This document shows, piece by piece, positions 23,610-36,000 of a DNA stretch of 64,000 nt. The stretch comes from Lepus europaeus (taxonomy: Eukaryota; Chordata; Mammalia; Lagomorpha; Leporidae). Under the pieces are notes generated by a model. That model did not search any database. It was not told the DNA's origin and saw nothing but the letters and a program-made list of their open reading frames with translations. The DNA lies in the NCBI RefSeq assembly GCF_033115175.1, contig NC_084837.1:88300966-88364965 (forward strand). The letters run 5' to 3'. How positions within the stretch are numbered: position 1 is the first letter of the stretch; every line of letters starts with the position of its first letter. The translations under genes and the position numbers were made by a program.

Positions 23610-24032
23610 ACTCACTGGGGCTGGGTAAAGCGTCAACCAGATGTATATACTGAAAGTGTAAATTACAGAACTAAATAGCAACAAGAAATGTTCCTAAAGA
23701 GAATAGGAATTTGTGTTTTTGCTGTTTAAAAATAGACATACTCCACAGCAACAGTTGTTTCAAGATGCAAATACACATTACACATCCCGGAATCTACTGA
23801 AGACATTCAAAACGGCTGCTGCTTATTTCCCAGGGATCATGTATTTAGACGTCATACTTGTACAAAAATCAATGCCAAAGAGAATAAATTAGCGAAATGT
23901 GACAAAGTTAGCAGGAATAGGCGTACGATTTATCAGCTAAGGATTTCCACACACAGACGATACACACTCCTGCGCCTGCAGAACCATGACTCAACAGGCA
24001 CAGGCAGAGGCCGTGCAGCCACAGCAGCAGCC
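23610..24032 (-). other. TIPIN: TIPIN 3' UTR region
   Basis: Repeat-free sequence downstream of the stop up to the SINE pieces ending near 23,610. No AATAAA or ATTAAA is visible on the minus strand; a weak GATAAA lies near 23,933. The exact 3' end is not resolved. Confidence 0.5.
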
Positions 24033-27000
24033 CTAGGGGCACGAAGCTCCACAGGCTCGGTCCGCTGGTGTCTCCTCTGTCTTGAATTCCTCCCCTTCAT
24101 TTACAGAAGTGGCTGCGGCACCGTTCTGTGAACAAATGGAAATGGCCTTGCTTGACCCACGTCCCTCCGCCTCTTGATCCTCCCCAGTATTCACCTCTTC
24201 AACAGTCTGTGTTCTGGGTATGTCCATTAACGTATCTGAAAGAGACACCAAACCATTATCACTGATTTTAGTTACATGATTCTGTCTCACCTCATGTACA
24301 CAAATCTCTTCAGAAACCTAATTTTGATCACTGTCTTAGAAATATAAACCTCTTCATATATGGAGGAAGTCCACTGAGATCACAAAGAGGGCCAGGTGCT
24401 TGGCCTCATGGTTCAGACACCTGGATCAGAATGCCAGGTTTGACTCCCAGCTCTGGCTCCTGGTTCCAGCTTCCTGCCACCCATGTGGGAGACCTTGACT
24501 GAGTTCCCAGCTTCTGGCTTCAGCCCAGCCTAGTCCTGTGGGTTTCAGAAGTGAGCCAGGAGATGGGGAGCACTGTTCAACTCTGCCTCTCAAATAAAAC
24601 ATAAAAACCAATGATTGGATAATTTCATGTCAACTTTAAAGAGTGGGCACTGTGCCTGGCAGGTTAAGCTCCCACTTGGGACGACTGCATGCCTGCATGG
24701 AGTGCCTCTACTTCCCACTTCCTGGGCCACACCTAGGAGGCAGCAGACAATGGCACAAATCCCTGGATTCCTGCAACCCACGTATGAGACCTGCAGGAAA
24801 TCCCTGGATCTTAGCTTTGGCCTGGTGCACCCTTGGCTGTTGTAAGTATGTGTTAATCTTATAAATAGAAAGTGATCCTTAACCATCTATTTTCAGGTAT
24901 ATGTTGGTTAAAAAAAAAAAAAAAAAAAAAGAGCCATTGTTGTCAGTAATAGTTGTACCTTCATCTCAGTTGTCATGGGAGGGCTGTATTGTGGTCCAGT
25001 GGGTTAAATTGTCACCTATAATGCCAGCATCCCATATGGGAGCACCAGTTCACATCCCAACTGTTCCACTTCCTATCCTGTACCCCCCCCATCTTTTTTT
25101 TCTTTAAAGATTTATTTATTTATCTGAAAGGCAGAGTTAGAGAGAGGCAAGGTGGAGACAGAATCTTCGATCCGCTGGTTTACTCTCCAAATGGCCACAA
25201 CAGCTCAGCTAATCCGAAGCCAAGAGCCAGGAGCTTGGAGCTTCTTCCAGGTTTCCCACATGGGTTCCCAAGGATTTGGGCCATCCTGTACTGCTTTCCC
25301 ATGTGGAATGCTGGCACCACAGGCATTGGCTTTACCCACTATGCCACAGCACTGGCCACTGCTCCACTTCTAATCCAGCTCTCTGCTATGGCTTGGGAAG
25401 GCAGGAGAAGATGGCCCAAGACCTTGGGAGAACCAGAGGAAGCTCCTGGCTCCTGGTTTCAGATTGGCCCAGCTCTGGAAGTTGAGGCTATTTGGGGAGT
25501 GGGCCAGGAAATGGAAGCGCTCTCTCTTTTTTTTTTTTTTTTTTTTTTTTTGACAGGCAGAGTTAGACAGTGAGAGAGACAGAAAGATCTTCCTTCCGTT
25601 GGTTCACTCCCCAAATGGCCTCTACAGCTGGCGCTGCGCCGATCCGAAGCCAGGAGCCAGGTGCTTCCTCCTGGTCTCCCATGTGGGTGCAGGGCCCAAG
25701 TACCTGGGCCATCCTCCACTGCACTCCTGGGCCACAGCAGGGAGCTGGCCTGGAAGAGGAGCAACTGGGACAGAATCCGGCGCCCCAACCGGGACTAGAA
25801 CCCAGGGTGCCGGCCCCACAGGCGGAGGCTTAGCCTAGTGAGCCGTGGTGCCAGCCCAGAGCTCGCTCGCACTCTGCTTCTCTGTAACTCTGCCTTTTAA
25901 ATAAATAAATAAATCTTTAAAAATAAATTAAGTATTTTAGAACCTATTCATGGGAGCCATAATTGTAGCATACTGGTTAGGCTGCTGTCTCCAACAATGG
26001 CATCCAATATGGGTACCAGTTGGAGCCCCAACTGCTCCATTTCTGATCCAGCTCCCTGCTAATGCACCTGGGAAGGCAGTTTAGATGGCCCAAGTCCTTG
26101 GGCCCCTGTACCCACATGGGTGACATGGATGAAGCTCCTGGCTTTTGGCCATCTACTCCTCCTGCTCTATTTGGAACTCTGCCTATCAAATAAATAGGTG
26201 TGTGTGCTGGTTCACCACCCACAGGCTTCCCGGGAAGACCGTGTGTGTGTGTGGCCGCGGTTTGAATACAGTGAGCCAGGAACAGGGGATTCAATTCATG
26301 TCTCCTGTAAAGGTGGCAGGAACCCAGCTACTTAAGCCATGACCATTGCCTCCCAGAGACCACGTAAGCAGGAAGGCAGGCAGGAAAGGAACCCAGAAGC
26401 TCTGAGGTGGGACACAGGCATCTCAACCAGCATCTTGAACAATCATTCACACTTTTGATTCCTAAAGATACTTTGAGAGGATAGTAAAGAAGTTACAATG
26501 TCTAACAAGCCCGTGATGTATTCATAGGAGCCCATAACACTCAGCATGACAGGTACCGTGTCCTGAGGACTGACCGTCGCTCAGCAGCCTGGCCTGCCTT
26601 CTCTCCAAGGCCAGCTGCTTATTTCTCTCGATTCTTTGTTGTTGCTCTTCTGTCAGGCTTCCACTCGATTCCGAGGCAAACTTCGCACTTTCAGGTGAGT
26701 TTGTAAACAAGGGATCTATTTCAGCAGCAGTTATATCACGGTCATTATTCTCCCCTACGTCATCTGCAGTAGAAAAGGAAACGTCAGTACATCTGTAGTA
26801 TTAGACTAGTTACAGAAGGAGCTCGTCTTCAGTCAGGGGCAGGCGTCTACCCGAAGAAATAATTTGTAAGGCATGAGAATGTGAGAATAGGGGCCAGCAC
26901 TGTGGTATAGCGGGTAAAGTCGCCAGCTGCTCCTCTTCCCATCCAGCTCTCTGCTGTGGCCTGGGAGATCAGTGGAAGATGGCCCAAGTCCTTGGGCCCC

Positions 27001-30000
27001 TCACCCACCTGGGAGACCCAGAAGAAGCTCCTGCCTCCTGGATTCTGATCGGTACAGTTCTGACTATTGTAGCTATTTGGGGAGTGAATCAACAGATGGA
27101 AGCTCACTCGCTCGCTCGCTCTCTCTCTCTCTCTGCCTCTATGTAACTCTAACATTCAAATAAATAAATAAATCTTAAAAAAAAATAAAGAGAATGTGGA
27201 AATATATACTTGATTTAAAGACACATTTATAAATCACTTATAATGAGGCATGTTAGTCAAATGGAAATACTATTTAAAATATGCATGAAAGGAAAAGTTC
27301 TTAGTTATGATTAGAAATATTTTATGCTTGGCCCAGTAAGAGAGCTTAAAGAATCCAAATCATCTTCTTGTTCTACATTTTAATTTCTGGCCATAATGTC
27401 TCTGTATAGCATACAGTCATAATTTTATGTAGGCCATTATCTTTTAGAGGGCAAAGCAGACACAAATGAAAAAGGAAAAGAAATTTGTATCTGCAGACAT
27501 GTTCCCAAAATAATGTTTAGAAAATAAATGCTCTACATTATTGATGTTAACAAACTCGTAAAACCACCTAGATCAGTTATCTCAAAGCAGGATGCCTCCA
27601 ACGTGATCCTCAGTGGTGAGGATTAGATGTTCCATTTAAGTATTAAGCAAAGTGAGTTTTACAAATAGGTTTAAAATCTTATGACAGTCACTGTCATCTG
27701 TGAGCTCCCTGGAAGGGTGAGAGAGCGGGGCCTCTTTTCACTTTAAGTGTAAGCACACGGGGACACAGTTGTTTCTGACTGCCCAGTCAAGTAAACACAC
27801 AGATATGATCTTGTCTCACCCAAACAATTCCAAAAAAACACATGAGCAGTAGCTTAAAAAGATTCTGCAAAAGAACACAATGCCTCCAATTGCAATAGAA
27901 GCACAAGCAAGAATTAAGAAAGGAGGAGCCGGCGCTGCGGCGTAGGGGGTAAAGCCAATGCCTGTAGTGCCAGCATCCCATGTGGGCACTGGTTAGAGTC
28001 TGGGCTGCTCCACTTCCAATCCAGCTCTCTGCTATGGCCTGGGAAAGCAATGGAAGATGGCCCAAGTGCTTGGGCCTCTGCATCCACGTGAGAGACCTGG
28101 AAGAAGCTCTTGGCTCCAGATCGACCCAGTTCTGGCCATTGCGGCCATTTGTGGAGTAAACCATCTGCTGGTTTACTCTCTCTCTCTCTCTCTCTACCTC
28201 TCTGTAACTGTGCCTTTCAAATAAATAAATAAATCTAAAAAAAAAAAAAAGAAGAAGAAGAAGAAGAAGAAGAAAATGGCAGTTGTGACATTTCAAGTCC
28301 TCTCTACATAGTCACATTATGGAAGTCAAAATTATAAACCAGGGCTGGCGCTGTGGCGTAGCGGAATTAAGGGAAATAAGAACTATGGAGAAAAGCAAAC
28401 AGCAAAAGAGGATCAGGAATGGTGTGGCTGGGGTGACGTCACTGTGTTGACATTTGAGCGAAGTTTGAAGAAGGTAGGAAAGTCAGCCATGGAGAGGACA
28501 GTGTTGCAGAGAGAGGACAAGGGTAAAAGCCTTAGGACAGAAATGTGCCCAGAGGTTCAGGTAGTGGCTACGGGTACATGCAGTTGAGGTGTGCAAGGGG
28601 AAGAGTAGAGGTGAAGCGGCAGAGGGAATGGGTAAGGGTCAGGGCAGACTCTACAGGGCCATGCAGGACTTCTTGACCTAAAAACTCTCAAGAGTGACAT
28701 GACTACTATTTGTGAACAATACAAAAACTTTGCACCTAATTTGTGAGAAAAATGGACTGAAAAAATTTGCAACTTACTTCAACAAAATTCCTTGCATTAG
28801 TAGATAGGAGTGAGAAATAAATGCCAAGACATATTAAGGGCAATTAATATTCTATTTTTTTACTTATTTGACAGGTAGAGTTAGACAGTGAGTGAGAGAG
28901 ACAGAGGAAAAGGTCTTCCTTCCGTTGGTTCACCCCCAAATGGCCGCCATGGCTGGCACTACGCCAATCCGAAGCCAGGAGCCAGGTGCTCCCTCCTGGT
29001 CTCCCACGCAGGTGCAAGCGCCCAATCACCTGGGCCATCCTCCACTGCCCTCCTGGGCCACAGTAGAGAGCTGGACTGGAAGAGGAGCAAACAGAACTAG
29101 ACCCGGTGCCCATTTGGGATGCCGGCGCCGCAGGTGGAGGATTAGCCAAGTGAGCCACAGCGCCGGCCCGCAATTAATGATTTCTACTTCCATTTGGATG
29201 TATGTAATTTTGCAAGGTAAGACCAAGATTAAAAAACAAAAGCTAATCTCCAATCATACCAAGAAATACTAGCCCAAGATCTTTATAAAATATTACTCAA
29301 TAGAATATTTAATCCCATTGTTCTTACTTTAAAATTGTGATGTAATGCATTTTTGGTGAGAACAAAAATAGGTATTAAATATCAGAACAGAAGTATATGT
29401 ATTAAATCAGTACACACATTAAATGAATGTTCAAAACATTTTAGGCCGGCGCCACGGCTCAATAGTTCTAATCCCGGTCAGGGAGCCGGATTCTGTTCTG
29501 GTTGCTTCTCTTCCTGTCCAGCTCTCTGCTGTGGCCCAGGAGTGCAGTGGAGGATGACCCAAGTGCATGGGCCCTGCACCCACATGGGAGACCAGGAGGA
29601 AGTACCTGGCTTTGGATCAGCGTGGTGCACCAGCTGCAGCACACTGGCCACAGCAGCCATTGGGGGGTGAACCAACGGAAAAAAGGAAGACCTTTCTCTC
29701 TGTCTCTCTCTCACTATCCACTCTGCCTGTCAAAAAAAAATACACAGAAAACAGGTTCCGAGCCAGCGCCGTGGCTCAATAGGCTAATCCTCCGCCTTGC
29801 GGCGCTGGCACACCAGGTTCTAGTCCAGGTCAGGGCACCGGATTCTGTCCCGGTTGCTCCTCTTCCAGGCCAGCTCTCTGCTATGTCCCAGGAGTGCAGT
29901 GGAGGATGGCCCAGGTGATTGGGTGCCTGCACCTGCGTGGGAGACCAGGAGAAGCACCTGGCTCCTGGCTTCGGATCAGTGCAGTGCACTGGCCACAGTG

Positions 30001-33000
30001 GCCATTGGAAGGTGAACCAACGGCAAAGGAAGACCTTTCTCTCTGTCTCTCTCACTGTCCACTCTGCCTGTCAAAAATAAATTAATTAATTAATTAAAAT
30101 AAAATAAATAAATAAAAAAACAAAGAAAACAGGTTCCACAACCATTAGGGCCCTGAGTCTCCTCTCTGTACCCGGCTTTTCACACACTTCTGTCCCCTAA
30201 ACGACCATGTTAATCTACACCTTAGCACAAGGGGTTCCCTGTTTCTAAAATCTCCTCTGGCTGACCTCCACTGCTTACCCTCAGACTGTGTGCGGCACCT
30301 CCCCGGTAAAGCTCCTCCCTCCCCTCCACAACACACTATGCTCTTCTGTACCCACCCAGTGCCCTACTCATTCTAATTACAGCACTCCCCAAACTACTGG
30401 AAATGGTTTGTTGGTCTGGCTACTTGGTCGTCTATTGGACTACACGCTGTAAGGGGCCTGAGGTCATCCTTATTTATCCCTGAACCTTTAGTGCACAGCT
30501 GAGCAGCAAACTCAAACAGTGGTGCTGAATGAACACACTAACCTGGTCGTATTTGTTGCAGGATCCACCACTGCAATAACTCACTTCTTTATACATACCA
30601 AATCCTGTGCCATCATACCATATCCTACAAAAAAACCTAAAATCCTGGATTGCTTAAATCACATTCCTTCACACGTTTAAAAACAACTTATAAAATAACT
30701 TTGGAGGGACTGGAGTTGTGGCACAGCAGGTAAAGCCTCTGCCTGTGACGCCAGCATCCCAGATGGGTGTCAGTCTGAGTCACAGTTGCTCCACTCCCAA
30801 TCTACCTTCTGGCTAACAGCCTGGGAAAAGTCAGTGGAGGATGGTCCAAAGGCTTGGGCCCCTGCTACCCATGTGGGAGCATGAGATGGAGTTCTAGGCT
30901 CCTGGCTTTGAGCTGACCCAGCCCTGACTGTTGGGGCCATCTCCGCAGTGAACAAGTGAATGGAAGATCTCTATGTCTCTTAGTCTCGTTCTGTAACTCT
31001 TTCTAATAAATAAATAAATAGTTTGAAAATAAATAACTTTGAAGAACTCTATATGGAGCTTATAGTTTCCACATCTATTAAAAAAGAAGACAGGGGCCAA
31101 CGCTGCAGCACAGTGGGTTAAAGCCCTGGCCTGAAGCGTCAGTATCCCATATGGGCACCGGTTCCAGTCCCAGCTGCTCTTCTTCCAATCCAGCTCACTG
31201 CTAAGGTCTGGGAAAGCAGTGGAAGATGGCAAAAGTCCTTGGGCCCCTGCACCCACGTGAGAGATCCAGAAGAAAATCCTGGCTCCTGACTTCAGATCCA
31301 GCTGTTGTGGCCAACTGGGGAGTAAACCAGCAGATGGAAGACATCTCTCTGTCTCTACCTCTCTGTAACTCTGTCTTCCAAATAAATCTTTTTAAAAAAA
31401 GGAAGGAAGGAAGGAAGGAAGGAAGGAAGGAAGGAAGGGAGGGAGGGAGGGAGGGAGGGAGGGAAGGAGGGAGGGAAGGAAGGAAGGAAGGAAGGAAGGA
31501 AGGAAGGAAGGAAGGAAGGAAGGACGAAAGAATGGAAGAACGGAAGAAAGGAAGAAAGAAAAGACAACATTCATGTATGGAGCCATCGCACAGAAAATCT
31601 GATAGCTATACAGACTCTGTCGGCAGGAACCATCTGTTTTGATGTATGTGACTGTCTATGGTTGCACTGTACAACTAACAAATGCAATCGATACCAGGAA
31701 CAGTCACAGAGGTCTTACTAAAGCCAGCACCTACACAGAATGAAAAGCAACCTTTCATCAACAAGTTATTCTGTATTGTATGTAATTTTATGATCAAGTG
31801 CTATAAAGGGTTAAAGGTTACCAGCATTCTCAAAAGCTCATTTTCAGGGATGACACTATGGTAGAGCAGGTTAACCAATCACCAGTGATGCCAGTGTCCC
31901 ATATTGGAGCATCGATTTTAGTCTTGGCTGCTCTGTTTCCAATCCAGCTCCCTGCTAATGCACCTGGGAAAGCAGCATAAGACAGCCCAAGTATCTGGGC
32001 TCCTGCTATCTGCATGGGAGACCTGGATGGAGATCCTGGGTCCTGGCTTAGACTTGGATCAGCCCTGGCCATAGTAGCCAAGTAAGGAGTCAACCAGCAG
32101 AAGACAATCTCTCTCTTTCAAGTAAATACATCAATCATTTTTTTTTTAAAAAAGCTATATGGCTAAATATATTTTTACAACATATCTAATGGCAATTCAA
32201 TTTTTCTAAGATTTATTTATTTGAGAGGCAGAGTTACAGAGAAAGGGAGAGACAGAGAGAGAGTTACTCCATTCGCTGGTTTCACTCCCCAAATGGCTGC
32301 AATGGCCAGAGTTGGGCTGATCCGAAACCAGGAGCCAAGAACATCTTCCAGATCTCCCATGTGGGTACAGGGGCCCAAGCACTTGGGCCATCTTCCACTG
32401 CTTTCCCAGGCCATAGCAGAGAGCTGGATCAGAAGAGGAGCAGTTTAGACTCAAACCAGCACCCATATGGGATGCCAGTGCAACAGGTGGGGGCTTAAAC
32501 TACTATGCCACAGCACTGGCCCCTAAACCATTTTTTTTTAAAACAAGTTTTACATACAATATCCTAGATGCACCAAGGCATCTTAATGCATTTAAAAATG
32601 CATTCCTATGTACTGTGCTTTAACTACATACAAAATATAGACCTAAGAATCCAGTCCTATAATACTGCCTAGATGAACCCTGTCCATTTTTAAAAGCAAA
32701 ATGGGGGGCCAGCGCTGTGGCACAGTGGGTTAATGCCCTGGCCTGAAGTGCCAGCATCCCATATGGGCACCAGTTATAGTCCTGGCTGCTCGTCTTCCAA
32801 TCCAGCTCTCTGCTATGGCCTTGGAAAGCAGTAGAAGATGGCCCAAATCCTTGAGCCCCTGCACCCTCGTGGGAGACCTGGAAGAGGCTCCTGGATCCTG
32901 GCTTTGGATTGGCACAGCTCTAGCCATTGTGGCCATCTGGAGAGTGAACCAGCGGATAGAAGGCCTTTCTCTCTGTCTCTACCTCTCTCTGTAACTCTTT

Positions 33001-36000
33001 CAAATAAATAAAATAAATCTTTAAAAAAAAAAAATGGTTACAAAGTAGAACAACTTGTATTCTTACCATTATTGTCAACAAAATCTTCATGTATAATTGG
33101 GAGATCAAGTCGAATTCGTTTTAGACAGGTCTGAATAATAAAAAAGAATTATTTTTATATTTCTAACAATCATCTTAGAGGGAGAAATGGTCATTTATTC
33201 AATTCTTAGTTTTGAAAGCACTATTCTTCAAATAACCACTATTAATTTTCCCTACCAAGACACATTTCAAAATGAAGACCCCCCAAAAGCAATTTAGTCC
33301 CAACTAAATCTGTCCTTGTGCTATTTAGTATTATGAATGATATTCATAATAACCTCAACACTTACCTGCACTTCCTTTTTATTTCCCAGATATTCAACTC
33401 TGTCAATAAAATCTTCAAACTGCAGTCTGGGGAACAGCCTGTGCGCCCAGTGCTCCATGTGTCTGATGAGTGTCTTCAAGTCTTCAGCCTGGCCCATAAA
33501 CATAAAAACGCAACAGAAGCCTCTGTCAGCAGATCCCAGAGCTCAGCAGCAGCACCAAAGTCACTGGTGTCACTTCATATTTATAAGGTTGAGAAACTTT
33601 CAGAAGGAAGTTTAGAAAGAAAAATATTTACTAAGGGCTTAGAGGACTGCAGTACAGAAGAGTACTAGAGACAGATTTTTAAAAATCAGAGGGAAAAAAA
33701 TCCCAGCACAAAAATGTAATAATGTTAAATGAGAAGCATGTGTGTGCCTTTTCACAAACATAAAATAAAACTCCCAAATATGTTCAGTAAAATATGTCGA
33801 GGTATCTTTCAGGGATAACTAAAAACTGAGACAGGTCCCTAAATTATAAACAGAAAACGAAGCACTGAGAATTCAGAACTGTAACAAAAAATTTAGAAAA
33901 CCCAAGGGCAAAGACTCTAAAGAAAATTCTCAAACCACAATACCTTTCTATACTTAAAATTCCAATTAAACATTAAATTTTTTTAATGAAAAATAAAATT
34001 GAGTAAAGAGAAAAGTTATAAATTTGTTTTTCCCATAAAATATTTCATTCTCTACTTAATATTTGAAATGAGAAAATGATTGAAAGCACAGGCTCTGGAT
34101 CAGACTGAACATATTTAAATCCCAATTCCATCATTTTGAATGACTCAATTTACCGCTCTGTAACCTTTTTCATATATGAAAATAATAAGAATGTTGGGCC
34201 TATACTGTTTTTACTTTTATTGGACTCTGTATTTAGTTGAGATTAAGCCTTTGACTATGATGTGTTACCTCCAAAGTAATAAAAATATGGGCCGGCGCCG
34301 CGGCTCAATAGGCTAATCCTCTGCCTGCGGCGCCGGCAACCTGCGTTCTAGTCCCGGTCGGGGTGCCAGATTCTGTCCCGGTTGCTACTCTTCCAGGCCA
34401 GCTCTCTGCTGTGGCCCGGGAGTGCAGTGGAGGATGGCCCAAGTGCTTGGGTCCTGCACCCCATGGGAGACCAGGAGAAGCACCTGGCTCCCAGCTTCAG
34501 ATCGGTGCAGTGCACCAGCCACAGCGCGCCAGCCACAGCAGCCATTGGGGGGTGAACCAACGGAAAAGGAAGACCTTTCTCTCTGTCTCTCTCTCTCTCT
34601 CTCACTGTCCACTCTGCCTGTCCAAAAAAAAGGACAAAAATTAGCTATTATTGTTACTTGACCTTGTCTAGAAATCAGGGGTAAAGACAATCAACTATCC
34701 CAGTAAGTAAATATATAATGATGACAACATAATGTCTTCTTATTTTCCTCTAAAATCAAGGTACATGTCCTTTCACAAAATTGTTCAGGGCTGGCATTGT
34801 GGCACAGCAGGTAAAATCGCTGCTTGTGATGCCAGCATCCCATATCAACACCGGTTCGAGTCCTGTCTGCTCCACTTCAGATCCAGCTCCCTGCTAATGC
34901 GCCTGAGAAGATAGCCGAAAATGGCTCAAGTACTGGCCCCTGCACCCATGTTGGAAGTCCCAGAAGAACCCCCTGGCTCATGGCTTCGGCCTGACCCAGC
35001 TCCAACCATTGCGGCCATTTGGAAAGTAAACCAGTGGGGACCGGCTCTGTGGCTCACTTGGTTAATCCTCCATCTGCGGCACCAGCATCCCATATAAGCA
35101 CTAGTTCTAGTCCTGGTTACTCCACTTCCAATCCAGCTCTCTGTTGTGGCCTGGGAAAGCAGTAGAAGATGGCCCAAGTCCTTGGGCCCTTGCACCCACA
35201 TGGGAGACTGCAAAGAAGCACCAGGCTCCTGGCTTTTGATCAGCGCAGCTCCGGCCGTTACAGCCATTTGGAGAGTGAACCAACAGAAGGAAGACCTTTG
35301 TCTCTCCCTCTCACTGTCTGTAACTCTACCTCTCAAATAAATAAATGAATCTTAAAAAAAAAAAATTCAGCCACCTAAGATCATTTTCCAGTTGTTGGGA
35401 AACCACCTCACAATGTCATATTAGATCAAAGGAATACAACAGGAAAAGCTAACTATAATAAATCCCAAATTATACAAAACAGTAGGAATGTTCTTTTTTA
35501 CAGGTTTATTTATTTGCTTGAAAGGCAAAGTTACACAGAGAGAGACAGACAGAGAGCTCTTCCATCCACTGGTTCACTCCCCAAATGCCCACAGTGACTG
35601 GGCCAGATACAAGCCAGAAATCTGGAACTCCATCCAAGCCTCTAATATGCATGGCAGGGGCCCAAGCACTTGGGTCATCTTTCGCTGCTTTCCCGGAGAA
35701 ATTAGCAGGGCACCTGATGGGAATTAGAGCACCAAGACTTGAACTGGTGCTCCGACACAGGATGCCAGAAGTGCTGGCTTCACCTCCTGGGCCACAACAC
35801 CATGAATTGCCAAGAGGAAAGTACAGAATACTATTTACAGTATACACTCTCCCAGCCTTTCCTTACCAACTGAAGAAACAGAAAATGTGTATCCTTTGTG
35901 TAAGTTTGCTTATTTTAATAAGGGCAGGGGCCAGCACTGTGGCTCAGCAGGATAACACCCTGGCCTGAAGTGCTGGCATCCCATATGGTCACCGGTTTGA

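Larger units (their letters stand above)
24033..26763 (-). other. TIPIN: RPA-binding helix and variable C-terminus of TIPIN (residues 158-293)
   Basis: Exon 26763-26557 carries [20 protein letters not shown], the conserved RPA-interacting helix. The last exon keeps [11 protein letters not shown] and then diverges: the human tail (QSFKNVQQQLDATSRN region) has no counterpart, and the protein ends instead in an acidic stretch and a short Cys-containing end (GASCP). The splice acceptor and frame are clear, so this looks like a real lineage difference rather than a mis-set exon. Confidence 0.9.

Noticed and set aside
23484-23610. Possible extra TIPIN or DIS3L exon in open frames here
   Set aside because: The sequence is a SINE middle region, and both genes are already complete without it.
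29762-30110. tRNA-like A and B boxes in the C-repeats
   Set aside because: These are internal Pol III promoters of tRNA-derived SINEs, not tRNA genes; no cloverleaf with an anticodon arm is preserved.
31226-31642. Lys/Glu/Gly-rich open frame over the GGAA repeat
   Set aside because: A microsatellite translation, with no flanking gene signal.
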